A stretch of 64,000 nt of DNA from Haloflavibacter putidus (GCF_006546625.1 NZ_VIAR01000010.1:1-64000); one strand, 5' to 3'; counted from the first letter of the stretch, positions 35,935 to 45,954 are shown. The notes: generated by a model not told the origin, from the sequence alone. Translations and numbers: made by a program.

Positions 35935-36848
35935 TAGTGTAGATCTTTAGAAAGCTTGGCAATGTATTGTCTTGCTATTTTCTCGTCGTTTTGCATAGCT
36001 TCTACGAGTTTTTCTGTGGAGTCGAAATTTACTTCTTTTCTGAGGTGCGATAAGATTTCTATTTGCAATTTTTTACCATACAAATCTTGATCAAAGTCTA
36101 AAAAATACGTTTCTATTGTTTGTTCTTTTCCGCCAACAGTGGGATTGGTGCCAATATTCATCATCCCAAAAAGGCTCTTGCCGTCTAAGTTAGTTTTTAC
36201 AACATATACGCCGTTAGCCGGAATGATTTTATAGCTTTCTTCTATTTTAAGATTTGCGGTAGGATAACCAAAACCTTTACCCAAACCCTTGCCGCTTATC
36301 ACCGTGCCCGTTAAAATAAAAGGCTTGCTTAAATATTTGTTGGCTTTTTCTATTTCGCCATTATTTAGGGCTTTCCTGATTTTGGTAGAACTTACAGCAA
36401 CTTCTTCTACATCTTGTTTACTAATTTCTTCTACGCTAAAGCCGTATTGTTTTCCAAATTTTTTCAGGTCTGTAATATCTGCGGTGCGGTTTCTTCCAAA
36501 CCGATGGTCGTAACCAATAATCACGTGCGCCACATCCAATTTTTTCACCAAAATCTCTTCTATATATTCTTGTGCTTTTAATCGAGAAAATTCGCGCGTA
36601 AACGGGTGGACTATTAATTTGTCTATTCCGGTGTTATAGAGTATTTGTTTCCTTTCTTCTATGGTATTGATTAGCTTTATACCGGCCTCTTTTTGCAACA
36701 CCATTCTAGGATGTGGAAAAAAGGTTAAAACCGTAGAGGTGAGCTCGTTATCGCCCCCATAATCTATCAATCTTTTTAAAATTTTGCGATGACCAATATG
36801 CACCCCATCAAAGGTGCCAATAGTAACAACAGATTTTCCGGTAGCCAT
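35934..36848 (-). CDS. ribF: Bifunctional riboflavin kinase / FAD synthetase
   Basis: 304 residues. Makes FMN and then FAD from riboflavin. The N-terminal adenylyltransferase half carries TIGTFDGVHIGHRKIL and IIGYDHRFGRNRT; the C-terminal kinase half carries GKGLGKGFGYPTANL and NIGTNPTVGG. Its stop overlaps the HTTM start by one base. It is divergent from the large protease gene, with 98 bases between the two starts. Confidence 0.96.
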   Translation of the reverse strand: MATGKSVVTIGTFDGVHIGHRKILKRLIDYGGDNELTSTVLTFFPHPRMVLQKEAGIKLINTIEERKQILYNTGIDKLIVHPFTREFSRLKAQEYIEEILVKKLDVAHVIIGYDHRFGRNRTADITDLKKFGKQYGFSVEEISKQDVEEVAVSSTKIRKALNNGEIEKANKYLSKPFILTGTVISGKGLGKGFGYPTANLKIEESYKIIPANGVYVVKTNLDGKSLFGMMNIGTNPTVGGKEQTIETYFLDFDQDLYGKKLQIEILSHLRKEVNFDSTEKLVEAMQNDEKIARQYIAKLSKDLH

Positions 36849-36908
36849 ATTTAAGAAATTGATTTTGTTAATCTTAAGGATTTTTACTTCTAAAAAATAA
36901 AAAATTAC

Positions 36909-36916
36909 TAATTTTG
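36909..36916 (+). promoter_or_regulatory. -7 box of the reprolysin-type protease gene (TAATTTTG)
   Basis: Exact TAnnTTTG, 30 bases before the ATG at 36947. Its presence here also argues against the in-frame TTG at 36914, which would overlap the box. Confidence 0.5.
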
Positions 36917-36946
36917 AGAAAATACCTTAACCCTAAAAATTATTCT

Positions 36947-39900
36947 ATGAAAACAAATTTACGCCAAGTTTTTTCTTTGCTAATGTTTTTTGCTGTTTTT
37001 TCTATGGCAGCTCAAAATAATTACTGGGAGAAAACATCGGTTTCTACCCTAAAAAATGAAAAGACTATTGAAAGGGCAGTTACCCCAACCAAATTTGAAG
37101 TATTTAAATTAAACTTAAATGCTTTTAAAAACGCTTTAATTGGTGCGCCCTTACGGGGTAGCATTTCCGGAAAATCTACAAAAATTGTAGAATTCCCCAC
37201 TCCGGAGGGAAAACTAGAGAAATTTCGAGTGGCAGAATCTCCAATAATGGAGCCTGGTTTAGCAGTAAAATTTCCGGGTATCAAAACCTATAAAGCTACC
37301 GGAATTGACGATCCTACCGCTACTATGCGTTTTAGTGTTACGCAGTTTGGTGTACACGCTATGAGTCTTTCCGGCCAACGTTCTACCACTTATATAGATC
37401 CTTATACAGAAGACAGAACTTCGTATATGATCTTTAGTAGAAAAGATATTGGTGCAAACCCGCAAGACTTTGAATGTCTTACCGAACAAGGTATAGATCT
37501 TAATTCTATTGAAGAAGAAGTAAGCACCAATAGAAACGATACAGACGATAGTGTTTTACGAACCTACAGATTAGCACAATCTAATAATGCTCCTTATGGT
37601 AACATTTTTGCCAATCCGGGAACAGAAGTAGAAGATATTCAAGCGCAAATGGCTATCACTATAAATCGCGTAAACGAAATTTATGAACGTGATTTGGCAA
37701 TTACTTTAGTATTTGTAGCCAATAACGACCAATTAATTTATTGGGGAGATAGCGCAGACGATCCTTGGGACGGCGAATATAACAACACCACACAACAAGT
37801 TATTGATAGCACGATTGGAAGTGCCAATTATGACATTGGCCATAATTTTAACACCACCGGTGGCGGGAACGCAGGCTGTATTGCATGTGTATGTATAGAT
37901 GGTAGTAAAGGAAGTGCATATACTGGAAGCGACAATCCTGTTGGCGATCCTTTTTATATAGATTATGTGGCACACGAAATGGGACACCAATTTGGTGGTT
38001 ATCATACCATGAACACCTGTAGTAGAAGTGGTGATGGCACTACAGAAGTAGAGCCCGCTAGTGGTAGCTCTATAATGGGCTACGCGGGTATTTGTAGTAC
38101 TAACGTACAATCTAACTCAGATGCGCATTTTAATTATGTAAACGTTCGTGATATTTCAGAAAACATTCAACCCGGAGGTAATAGTACTTGTGGGGCGCAA
38201 ACGCCTTTAAACAATCAGCCTCCGGTTGCAGATGCTGGGACAGATTATACCATTCCTATTTCTACTGCCTATGTATTGCGTGGCAGTGCCACTGATCCTG
38301 ATGGGACTGCGACTTTAACCTATAACTGGGCACAAAACGATCCAGAAGAAGCTCCGGGAACAGGAAGTCCACAACCTACTTGGACAGCAGGACCACTATA
38401 TCGTTCTATTATGCCAGCACAAACCCCAGATCGCTATATGCCAAAATTATCTGATGTAGTTGCCGGTAATTTGACCCCTACCTGGGAGGTAACCCCTTCT
38501 GTATCTAGAATTATGAATTTCTCATTTATAGTTCGCGATAACGGTAGCGGTTTTGCAGCAGGAATAGGACAGACAGATGCAGATCTTATGCAAGTAACTG
38601 TAGACGATAGCGCAGGACCATTTGTGGTTACTTCGCAAAATACCGGAACAACTTGGACGGCTGGAGAAACCCAAACCGTAACTTGGGACGTAGCTAATAC
38701 GGATGTAGCACCAATAAATGCTGCTAATGTAAATATCTTATTATCTAATAATGGTGGTTTGAGTTTTGATACCGTTTTAGCATCTAATGTTCCTAACAAC
38801 GGCTCTTACGATATAACCGTTCCTGCAGTACAATCTACTCAAGAAGCTAGAGTTATGGTAGAAGCAGCAGATAACATTTTCTACGCCGTAAATACAGAAG
38901 CATTTACTATAGAAACAGCAGAATTTGAGATAAACTTTACGGAAGATGAAGTGGCAACCTGTCAACCAAATAATGCAGAATACAACTTTACGTACAACAC
39001 ATTAAATGGTTTTAACGAAGAAACAACTTTCTCTGTTTCGGGATTGCCAGCAGGAACCACGGCAAGTTTTAGCCCCGCAACTGCAACAAATGATGCTACC
39101 GCTGTAGACTTAACTATTACAGATATAGCCAATGCAGCTGTTGGAGAATATGTACTTACCGTTACCGGTACTTCAACTTCTATAACCAGAACAGAAGATA
39201 TTGTATTAAATATTTATAGCGACAATATAGATCCTGTAGTACTTTCTACTCCAAATGACGGAGAGTTAGATTTAGATTTGGTACCTTTATTTGCTTGGGA
39301 AGAAGATGAAAATGCAGAAAACTATCAAATACAAGTTGCAGAAGATGCAGACTTTAACAGTATAGTTTTAGAGGAAATAACAGATAGTAACTCGTATACT
39401 TCCTCTGTTACTTTTGAGGAGGAAACTACTTATTACTGGCGTGTTAGAGCAATTAACTCTTGTGGAAACGGTTCTTATTCTTCTGTAAGAAGTTTTACGA
39501 TAGGAGAATGTAGCCTATGTAACTCTGTTGCCAATACAAGCTTTGAAACTAGTGTAACAAAAGTTATATTGAATACCATTGATAATTCTAGCGGAAAACC
39601 GTCTGGTTATAGTGATTATACAGATATCTCAACCACCTTGGTACAAGAAGAAAGCTACGACCTTACAGTAAATGTGAACACAGATGGTGATTATCTAGCA
39701 GCCGCCAAAGTATGGATAGATTGGAACCAAGATTGTAATTTTGACGGTCCGAATGAAGAGTACGATTTAGGTTCTGCTACCAACACAGCAGATGGTCCTA
39801 CCGCAGCTTCGCCACTTAACATTACCGTTCCGGCAAATGCTGTTTTAGGCAATACCACTATGCGTGTGTCTGTTCAATACAATTCAGCCACAACAGCTTG

Positions 39901-40225
39901 TGCTAATGGTTTTGACGGAGAGGTAGAAGACTACACCATTAATGTAACAGACGAACTTTCTGTAGACGCTAATAATTTAGATGCTTTTAGTATATATCCT
40001 AACCCTAATAGCGGTCAGTTTACTTTAGGTCTATCTAGCGGCACACAAGAAAAAGTAAAAGTTAACGTGTTTGACCTTAGCGGAAGATTGGTTTACGAAA
40101 AAGAATTCGAACCTAGCAATTCTTTCGAAAACCAAATAAATCTTGGCAACGTACAAAGCGGAGTTTATTTAATAAATATTTCCTCAGGAAATAGTAATAC
40201 TACCAAAAAACTTATTGTAGAATAA
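36947..40225 (+). CDS. Secreted reprolysin-type (M12B-like) metalloprotease with T9SS sorting tail
   Basis: About 1092 residues from ATG 36947, giving the signal peptide MKTNLRQVFSLLMFFAVFSM. The zinc protease domain carries HEMGHQFGGYHTM at about 343-355 (HExxHxxGxxH) followed by the Met-turn SGSSIMGYAG. Then come immunoglobulin-like / fibronectin-III-like modules (YQIQVAEDADFNSI, TYYWRVRAINSCGNGS), a GEVED domain (VWIDWNQDCNFDGPNEEYDL ... FDGEVEDYTINV), and a type A sorting domain (FSIYPNPNSGQFTL ... GVYLINISSG) that sends it out through the type IX system. It probably digests extracellular protein. A CTTTACGGAA copy lies inside. Ends in a strong terminator. Confidence 0.93.
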   Translation: MKTNLRQVFSLLMFFAVFSMAAQNNYWEKTSVSTLKNEKTIERAVTPTKFEVFKLNLNAFKNALIGAPLRGSISGKSTKIVEFPTPEGKLEKFRVAESPIMEPGLAVKFPGIKTYKATGIDDPTATMRFSVTQFGVHAMSLSGQRSTTYIDPYTEDRTSYMIFSRKDIGANPQDFECLTEQGIDLNSIEEEVSTNRNDTDDSVLRTYRLAQSNNAPYGNIFANPGTEVEDIQAQMAITINRVNEIYERDLAITLVFVANNDQLIYWGDSADDPWDGEYNNTTQQVIDSTIGSANYDIGHNFNTTGGGNAGCIACVCIDGSKGSAYTGSDNPVGDPFYIDYVAHEMGHQFGGYHTMNTCSRSGDGTTEVEPASGSSIMGYAGICSTNVQSNSDAHFNYVNVRDISENIQPGGNSTCGAQTPLNNQPPVADAGTDYTIPISTAYVLRGSATDPDGTATLTYNWAQNDPEEAPGTGSPQPTWTAGPLYRSIMPAQTPDRYMPKLSDVVAGNLTPTWEVTPSVSRIMNFSFIVRDNGSGFAAGIGQTDADLMQVTVDDSAGPFVVTSQNTGTTWTAGETQTVTWDVANTDVAPINAANVNILLSNNGGLSFDTVLASNVPNNGSYDITVPAVQSTQEARVMVEAADNIFYAVNTEAFTIETAEFEINFTEDEVATCQPNNAEYNFTYNTLNGFNEETTFSVSGLPAGTTASFSPATATNDATAVDLTITDIANAAVGEYVLTVTGTSTSITRTEDIVLNIYSDNIDPVVLSTPNDGELDLDLVPLFAWEEDENAENYQIQVAEDADFNSIVLEEITDSNSYTSSVTFEEETTYYWRVRAINSCGNGSYSSVRSFTIGECSLCNSVANTSFETSVTKVILNTIDNSSGKPSGYSDYTDISTTLVQEESYDLTVNVNTDGDYLAAAKVWIDWNQDCNFDGPNEEYDLGSATNTADGPTAASPLNITVPANAVLGNTTMRVSVQYNSATTACANGFDGEVEDYTINVTDELSVDANNLDAFSIYPNPNSGQFTLGLSSGTQEKVKVNVFDLSGRLVYEKEFEPSNSFENQINLGNVQSGVYLINISSGNSNTTKKLIVE

Positions 40226-40246
40226 GCTAGATTGGTGTTAAACAAT

Positions 40247-40277
40247 AAAAAGGGAAGCAATTTTTGCTTCCCTTTTT
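40247..40277 (+). terminator. Rho-independent terminator of the protease gene
   Basis: AAAAAGGGAAGCAA (40247-40260) pairs perfectly with TTGCTTCCCTTTTT (40264-40277), loop TTT, then a T-run. It lies 22 bases past the stop. Confidence 0.92.
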
Positions 40278-40389
40278 TTATTCTATTTATTGGTTGCGAA
40301 CAGTATTTTATTTTTCAGTAAAGATTATTCTAATTGGTTTACGGAACTTTTTCTTCCGTAAAGGAAAAATCAAAGAATTTCTTAAGCCT

Positions 40390-41019
40390 TTATTTATTAT
40401 TAAAATTATTCATGGTATTATGTATTCCTGCGGTGCCAAAAGACTTTACCAATTGCCAGGCTTTCTCCAACCTTTGAGGTAGTTTTTCTTCTTCTTTCGC
40501 AGACCACTTGCCCAAAACATAATCTACTTGGTTTCCTTTAGAAAAAGCATCGCTAATGCCAAACCTAAATCTGTTGTATTTGGTGGTCTGCATTTGCTGC
40601 TGAATATCTTTTAGACCATTATGCCCACCATCGCTACCTTTTTGCTTTAAGCGTATGGTGCCAAAATCAAGGTTTAAATCGTCTGTGACTACAAGTAGGT
40701 TTTCTAAAGCAATTTTCTCTTTATTTAACCAATATCTAACAGCTTTCCCGCTTAAATTCATATAAGTGTTTGGCTTTAATAAAATAAAAGTTCTTCCTTT
40801 AAACCTAAACTCGGTTCTATCTGCTAATTTTTGTGTTTCGAAGCTTACTTCTTCTTTTTGAGCTATATAATCTAAAATTTTAAAACCTATATTATGACGG
40901 GTATCGGCATATTTTGGCCCGGGATTGCCTAAACCAACTATCAAAAATTTCTTCACTGGATCTAGCGTTTTTTTATTTTTATTTTTCTGCGATAATATTC
41001 TACCAAAGAAAGCGAGCAT
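40390..41019 (-). CDS. pth: Peptidyl-tRNA hydrolase
   Basis: About 209 residues from ATG 41019 (an upstream ATG at 41052 would lie inside the terminator hairpin). Releases tRNA from stalled peptidyl-tRNA. The family core begins about 23 residues in: FLIVGLGNPGPKYADTRHNI holds the catalytic His, followed by LLKPNTYMNLSG and the DDLNLDFGTIRLKQKGSDGG loop with the active-site Asp. It follows rplY, the usual partner in this phylum, but a terminator lies between them. Confidence 0.95.
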   Translation of the reverse strand: MLAFFGRILSQKNKNKKTLDPVKKFLIVGLGNPGPKYADTRHNIGFKILDYIAQKEEVSFETQKLADRTEFRFKGRTFILLKPNTYMNLSGKAVRYWLNKEKIALENLLVVTDDLNLDFGTIRLKQKGSDGGHNGLKDIQQQMQTTKYNRFRFGISDAFSKGNQVDYVLGKWSAKEEEKLPQRLEKAWQLVKSFGTAGIHNTMNNFNNK

Positions 41020-41042
41020 ATTTTTATTTTTTATAAAAATAA

Positions 41043-41076
41043 AAAAAAGCACCTTATTAACATAAGATGCTTTTTT
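41043..41076 (-). terminator. Terminator between rplY and pth
   Basis: AAAAAAGCACCTTAT (near 41043-41057) pairs with ATAAGATGCTTTTTT (41062-41076) with one G-U, loop of four. On the minus strand it ends in T's. It lies 19 bases past the rplY stop and 24 bases before the pth ATG, so pth is read through it or has a hidden promoter. Confidence 0.8.
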
Positions 41077-41094
41077 ATAAAACTTTTTCTCTGC

Positions 41095-41742
41095 TTATTG
41101 GTCGTCAGAAGCTGCGGCTGCACCTTCATCTTCTACTTCTGTAGCAGGAACATCACCAGCATCTACTTCTTCGTCGTCGTCTTCATCAAGAACCGCAAGG
41201 TTACGTGAAGTTCTTACTTGACAGATAACTGTATTGTCTGGATGTAAAATGTTGTAATCGTCACTCTTAACAGCTGTTACATACATTTTATCTCCAATTT
41301 TAAGCGGCGTTACATCTACTTCTATGTAATCTGGTAAGATGTTTGCTAAACCACGAACACGCATACGGCGTAGGTTGAAACGTAAAACACCACCATTTTT
41401 AACCCCTTTAGGAACACCTTCTGAGTGTACAGGAATTTCCATAGTAATTTCTTGGTCGTCGCCAAATTCATAGAAATCCATATGTAAAATGTTGTCTGTA
41501 ACCGGATGAAATTGCAAGTCTTGCAATACAGCATTGTATTTCTTACCGTCCAAATCCAATACAACAACGTGTACATCTGGGGTATATACCAAATTATTAA
41601 ATGCTATTTCGGGTGCCGAAAAGTGTATTGGTTGTTCTCCTCCGTATAATACGCAAGGAACCATTTCAGCATTACGTAAGGCTTTTGTTGCTTTCTTGCC
41701 TACGCTTTCTCTTTTAGATCCTTTAATCGTAAGTGACTTCAT
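41095..41742 (-). CDS. rplY: 50S ribosomal protein L25/Ctc (TL5-type)
   Basis: 215 residues, the long form: an N-terminal 5S-rRNA-binding L25 domain ([20 protein letters not shown] ... HMDFYEFG) and the C-terminal beta domain ([20 protein letters not shown]), ending in a highly acidic tail (from about 185, many Asp and Glu). It binds 5S rRNA in the large subunit and belongs to the general-stress Ctc group. It lies 32 bases downstream of prs, and the prs-rplY-pth order is common in many bacteria. Confidence 0.95.
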   Translation of the reverse strand: MKSLTIKGSKRESVGKKATKALRNAEMVPCVLYGGEQPIHFSAPEIAFNNLVYTPDVHVVVLDLDGKKYNAVLQDLQFHPVTDNILHMDFYEFGDDQEITMEIPVHSEGVPKGVKNGGVLRFNLRRMRVRGLANILPDYIEVDVTPLKIGDKMYVTAVKSDDYNILHPDNTVICQVRTSRNLAVLDEDDDEEVDAGDVPATEVEDEGAAAASDDQ

Positions 41743-41774
41743 TCTTAAAAAATATATTAATTAATAAATAGTTT

Positions 41775-42716
41775 CTACATTAAAAATTTAGAACTTATAG
41801 AACGGTTCTCGTGTACGCGTCGCATTACATCTGCCACCAAATCTGCACAAGAAACCACTTTTATTTTAGGAGATTCTTGCCTTAACGGTATACTGTCTGT
41901 TACAATAAGTTCTTGTATTTTAGATTTCTCTATACGCTCGTATGCATTGCCAGATAAAACCGGGTGGGTACAAATTGCCCGTACGGTCAAAGCGCCACGC
42001 TCTATCATTACATCTGCAGCCTTGGTTAAGGTTCCGGCAGTATCTACCATATCGTCTACCAAAACAACGTTTTTTCCTTCTACTTCTCCAATTAACTCCA
42101 TATGCGAAATTACATTGGCTTTTGCCCGTTGCTTGTAACAAATTACCACATCGCTTTCCATTGTTTTAGCATAAGCGTAAGCACGTTTGGAGCCGCCCAT
42201 ATCCGGCGAGGCCATCATCAAATCTTTTAATTTCAAATTTCTCAAATACGGTAAGAAAACCGTAGAAGCATATAAATGATCTACAGGCTTCTCAAAAAAT
42301 CCTTGAATTTGATCTGCGTGCAAATCCATTGTGATAATGCGAGTTGCGCCGGCTGTTTCCAACATTTTTGCCATCAATTTGGCAGCAATTGGTACGCGAG
42401 GTTTATCTTTCCTATCTTGTCTAGCCCAGCCAAAATAAGGAATTACCGCAGTAATATGGCGGGCAGAAGCGCGTTTGGCAGCGTCTAACATCAATAGCAT
42501 TTCCATAATATTATCACTATTGGGATGTGTAGATCCAATAATAAAAACTCTAGAACCTCGCACAGACTCTTCAAAAGAAGGCTGAAACTCGCCATCGCTA
42601 TACGTTGAGGTAATCACGTTGCCCAGCGGCGTTCCATAAGATTCGGCTATTTTTTTAGCCAATTCTGTACTCTGGGAACACGCAAAAATTTTAGCATCTG
42701 CAACTGCCTTAACCAT
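41775..42716 (-). CDS. prs: Ribose-phosphate pyrophosphokinase
   Basis: 313 residues. Makes PRPP from ribose-5-phosphate and ATP for nucleotide, His and Trp synthesis (EC 2.7.6.1). Seen: the N-terminal PRPP-synthetase domain with YSDGEFQPSFEESVRG, the catalytic flexible-loop region FGWARQDRKDKPRVPIAAKL, MDLHADQIQGFF, and the PRPP-binding loop VVLVDDMVDTAGTL. First gene of the prs-rplY unit. Confidence 0.97.
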   Translation of the reverse strand: MVKAVADAKIFACSQSTELAKKIAESYGTPLGNVITSTYSDGEFQPSFEESVRGSRVFIIGSTHPNSDNIMEMLLMLDAAKRASARHITAVIPYFGWARQDRKDKPRVPIAAKLMAKMLETAGATRIITMDLHADQIQGFFEKPVDHLYASTVFLPYLRNLKLKDLMMASPDMGGSKRAYAYAKTMESDVVICYKQRAKANVISHMELIGEVEGKNVVLVDDMVDTAGTLTKAADVMIERGALTVRAICTHPVLSGNAYERIEKSKIQELIVTDSIPLRQESPKIKVVSCADLVADVMRRVHENRSISSKFLM

Positions 42717-42765
42717 AACGAACTAAAGTTTTGTAAACGAATTATTTATGTTTTCTAACGCGCTG

Positions 42766-42773
42766 CAAATTTA
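42766..42773 (-). promoter_or_regulatory. -7 box of prs (TAAATTTG)
   Basis: Exact TAnnTTTG on the minus strand, 49 bases before the prs ATG. Confidence 0.45.
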
Positions 42774-42820
42774 GGAATTTATTTTGATCTTAAAAGTAAT
42801 ATTTTTAGTATTTTTTTAGT

Positions 42821-42847
42821 TTGGTATTATTTATTTTTTTACTTTTG
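42821..42847 (+). promoter_or_regulatory. Promoter of tRNA-Leu (TTG-N16-TACTTTTG)
   Basis: TTG at 42821-42823 and an exact TAnnTTTG box at 42840-42847, 11 bases before the mature tRNA 5' end. Spacing of 16 is a little short. Confidence 0.6.
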
Positions 42848-42858
42848 CCCTCGCAAAT

Positions 42859-42940
42859 GCTCGAGTGGCGGAACTGGTAGACGCGCTGGATTCAAAATCC
42901 AGTTTCTTCGGAAGTGTGGGTTCGATTCCCACCTCGAGTA
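42859..42940 (+). tRNA. tRNA-Leu(CAA)
   Basis: 82 bases. The acceptor stem GCTCGAG pairs with CTCGAGT (G1-U72 as in other bacterial tRNA-Leu), with A73 as discriminator. The anticodon stem CTGGA / TCCAG encloses the loop TTCAAAA, so the anticodon is CAA and it reads UUG. A class II long variable arm is present (hairpin around TTCTTCGGAA), as is the T-loop TTCGATT with its GTGGG/CCCAC stem. The CCA end is not encoded. Confidence 0.96.
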
Positions 42941-42948
42941 CTTAAAGT

Positions 42949-42986
42949 ACCTCAGTAATCTAACTTTAGATTGTTGAGGTTTTTTT
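42949..42986 (+). terminator. Terminator after tRNA-Leu
   Basis: ACCTCAGTAATCTA (42949-42962) pairs with TAGATTGTTGAGGT (42967-42980), two mismatches, followed by TTTTTT. Confidence 0.85.
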
Positions 42987-43354
42987 ATGGAAAATAAAAT
43001 TCTCTTCTTCTTTTGCATTATAATTTAAAACGACCCATATTTTTCCCTAGATAAAAAAATTAAGAGTTTTTGCGTGGTTTTAGAATTTGCGCGACCTTAA
43101 ATATTCTAATTGAGGTTGTTTATCTTCTCAGGTAAGTTGTTTGAATTACCGGAAAATAATTCCCCCGAAAGGGAGTTGCAAAATAATAGTTGCTCTAATC
43201 TACTCTAATAAGAAGATCAAAAAAGAGGGGCTCAAAATTGGTAGTAATTGCAAGTATTAGTAAATTTATATAGTGCTATGAATCCTAGCACTTAAAATTG
43301 GCTGGATAACTCTTCCGTTTCACTTGGTTCAGCAAATCATCTAAACATTGTTTT
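42987..43354. other. Non-coding gap between tRNA-Leu and the broken glutamate-synthase-like gene
   Basis: No gene or known RNA seen. A 7-bp hairpin AGTGCTA (43272-43278) / TAGCACT (43286-43292) and a short C/G-rich hairpin near 43162 are the only structures noticed. No attachment-site duplication of the tRNA 3' end is visible. Confidence 0.5.
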
Positions 43355-44876
43355 ATGAGAGAAGCAATTCACTTTACCTTTATTTTATTAGCGATAATAG
43401 CGCTCATTACCGGCATAATAATTTGGCCGCTTTACGGATTTATAATTCTGGCCATGCTTGTTTTTGGTTTAGGAATTTACAACCTTCAGCAAAAAAACAT
43501 ACCATTTTGCGTAATTTTCCGGTTATTGGCTATGTCCGGTATATGATGGAAATGATTGCCCCGGAGTTGCACCAGTATTTTGTAGAAAGCGGTGTAGATG
43601 GGACTCCGGTAGACAGAAACCATCGTAGCTATATTTACGAACGCGCGAAACGTCAAAATAAAACCCACCTTTTGGTACCGAGTTAAACGTAGAAGAAGAA
43701 TACTACAAATGGATGGAGCACAGCATCTATCCTGCAAAAAAACTGGAAGCTTTTCCGTGGGTTCTTATTGGGGGCAAAGCTTGTAAACAACCTTATTCTG
43801 CAAGTCTTTATAATATCTTTGCGATGAGTTTTGGCGCTTTGAGCAAAAACGCCGTGGAAGCACTAAATTTAGGAGCAAAAGCAGGTAATTTCTTTCATGA
43901 TACCGGAGAAGGCGGTATTTCTGAATACCATAGAAAAGGTGGCGATTTGGTGTATGAAGTAGGCACAGGTTATTTTGGTTGCCGTACGGAAGAAGGAAAT
44001 TTTTCGGCAGAAAAATTTAAGGAAAAAGCAGCTTATCCGGAAGTTAAAATGATAGAAATCAAACTATCGCAAGGTGCCAAACCCGGACACGGCGGCGTTT
44101 TACCGGCAGAAAAAAACAATGAAGAAATTGCCAAAATAAGAGGTGTAAAACCACATACCACTGTTTTATCATCCCCGGGACACAGCGCTTTTGAAGATGC
44201 TGAAGGTTTACTGAAATTTGTACAACAAATGCGCGAACTATCTAACGGAAAACCTATTGGTTTTAAATTGTGTATTGGCAGTAAAGCAGAGTTTATACAA
44301 ATTTGTAAAAAGATGTTAGAAACAGGCATTAAACCAGATTTTATAACCGTAGATGGTAGTGAAGGCGGAACCGGCGCCGCCCCGATAGACTTTTCTAATT
44401 ATGTGGGAATGCCGTGGGAAAGTGCTCTTATTTTTGTAGTAGATACCTTGCGCGGTTATGGCTTAAAAGAAGAGGTTAAAGTTTTAACCGCTACCAAAAT
44501 TTTTACTGCTTTCGATATTTTTAAAGCGCTTTGTTTAGGCGCAGATGTCTGTAATTCTGCGCGCGGAATGATGTTTGCCTTAGGCTGTATACAAGCCTTA
44601 AAATGCGACACCAATAAATGCCCGACAGGTGTTACTACCAACGACCCCAGTTTGCGACGTGGCCTAGTGGTTTCAGATAAGTGGAAACGTGTTAAAAATT
44701 ACCAAGAACAAACCTTAGAAGAGTTTTTAGAACTTTTTGCAGCGGCAGGTTGTAAAAAATTATACGACCCCAACCGTTCTCTTATCTATAAAAAACTGGA
44801 AGGTAAGATTAGCAGTTATGAAGAGCTTTACCCAAGTATTGCAATGGGAAGTTATCTTACCAGTGATAGTAACTAA
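43355..44876 (+). pseudogene. FMN-binding glutamate-synthase-family protein, two frameshifts
   Basis: Three frames together encode one protein of about 507 residues. Part 1 (ATG 43355) gives the membrane anchor MREAIHFTFILLAIIALITG and ends near NLQQK. Part 2 starts KHTILRNFPVIGYVRYMMEM and runs to QNKTH. Part 3 resumes as FGTELNVEEEYYKWMEHSIY and stays open to 44876 with the GltS-type flavin barrel (AMSFGALSKNAVEALNLGAK, VDGSEGGTGAAPIDFSNYVG, CNSARGMMFALGCIQALKCD). The first break is at the A7 run at about 43487-43493 (eight A's restore the frame). The second is at about 43664-43668, where one more C restores THPFGTEL. Both are one-base losses in homopolymers only about 175 bases apart, so either a recent pseudogene or sequencing errors. 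Confidence 0.88.
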
Positions 44877-44898
44877 TTTTTAAATATCAATAAAAAAA

Positions 44899-45954
44899 CT
44901 ACTCCAAAACTTGTTCATAATTGGTGTTGAACAATTCTCGTATCAAATCTGAGTTATGTTGATTTATTAAAATAACCATACCCCAATCTTCTTTTTTATT
45001 ATACGCCATTATAGAAGAACACGCAAATGTGTCGCCTGTTTTGTAAAAAAACTTATCTTCTTTACTTCTGGCAATTTCCTGTCCCAATCCCACTTCTCTC
45101 TTAGTGTTTTGGTAATAAGTAGCTTCTGTAATTTTGGTTGCATTTGCAATTTTGCCGTTATTAGATAAAAGTATATCCAACAACTTAACCATATCTGCAG
45201 TATTAGATTTTAATAAACCTGCCGGACCCGTCCAGGAATTCCATTTAAAATATTCTTGTTCTACTCCATTAATATCGTAACCACAAACCTTATTTTGCCC
45301 TTCAACATTGGAAGTAAAAGTATTTTTCATTTGAGCCGGATCGAGTATTTTTTCTTTTACCAATTCCGTAAAGTTCTTCGCATAGACTTCTTCCAAAATT
45401 ATTCCCATTAAGGTGTAACTTATATTAGAATAGCGGTAATTGCCGTAATCTAGCAATTTTGTACTATTGTTTAAGATAGCGTGCAAAGTTTTTTTAGTAA
45501 CATCTAAGGGTTGTTGCGGTTTGGTCTGCATTAACTTTTTAAAATCAAAGTCTGGTAAGCCGGATTGGTGCGAGGCTAAGTCTGAAATTTTTATTTTATT
45601 TCTTATCTCTTTAGGTAAATTATATTCGGTAGGCAAATACTTTCCTATCAAGTCGTTTACATTTAATTTCCCTTCTTGTTGTGCTTGCGCGATTAGATTG
45701 GCAGTTAATAACTTGGTAATAGAGCCAATTTCGTAAATAGTATTTTTATTAACCTCTAGATTGCTTTGGCGATTAATTTTTCCGTAATTGAAAAAATATT
45801 CTTTTCCCTTATCAATAAAACCAATACTAATTGCAACTTGTGGGTTTTTAGTGAAAATTTCTTTACTAATAGCGTCTATTTGTGCTGCCCGTGATTGTGC
45901 GAAAGTAAACTGACTTAAAAGAAGTAGGCATAACAGATTGCAAATAATTTTCAT
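44899..45954 (-). CDS. Secreted serine hydrolase, class C beta-lactamase / esterase fold
   Basis: About 351 residues from ATG 45954, with signal peptide MKIICNLLCLLLLSQFTFA; an ATG at 45975 would add seven residues. Penicillin-binding-protein-like fold (PF00144): Ser78-x-x-Lys in SITKLL, Tyr-Ser-Asn in YRYSNISYTLMG and the KTG triad in FFYKTGDTFAC are all present, so it should be active. The family includes beta-lactamases, D-aminopeptidases and esterases; resistance should not be assumed. A decamer copy lies inside the gene, which converges with the broken glutamate-synthase-like gene. Confidence 0.88.
   Translation of the reverse strand: MKIICNLLCLLLLSQFTFAQSRAAQIDAISKEIFTKNPQVAISIGFIDKGKEYFFNYGKINRQSNLEVNKNTIYEIGSITKLLTANLIAQAQQEGKLNVNDLIGKYLPTEYNLPKEIRNKIKISDLASHQSGLPDFDFKKLMQTKPQQPLDVTKKTLHAILNNSTKLLDYGNYRYSNISYTLMGIILEEVYAKNFTELVKEKILDPAQMKNTFTSNVEGQNKVCGYDINGVEQEYFKWNSWTGPAGLLKSNTADMVKLLDILLSNNGKIANATKITEATYYQNTKREVGLGQEIARSKEDKFFYKTGDTFACSSIMAYNKKEDWGMVILINQHNSDLIRELFNTNYEQVLE

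Noticed and set aside
36914-36946. TTG start 11 codons upstream for the reprolysin-type protease.
   Set aside because: It overlaps the -7 promoter box and would put a charged stretch ahead of a normal signal peptide.
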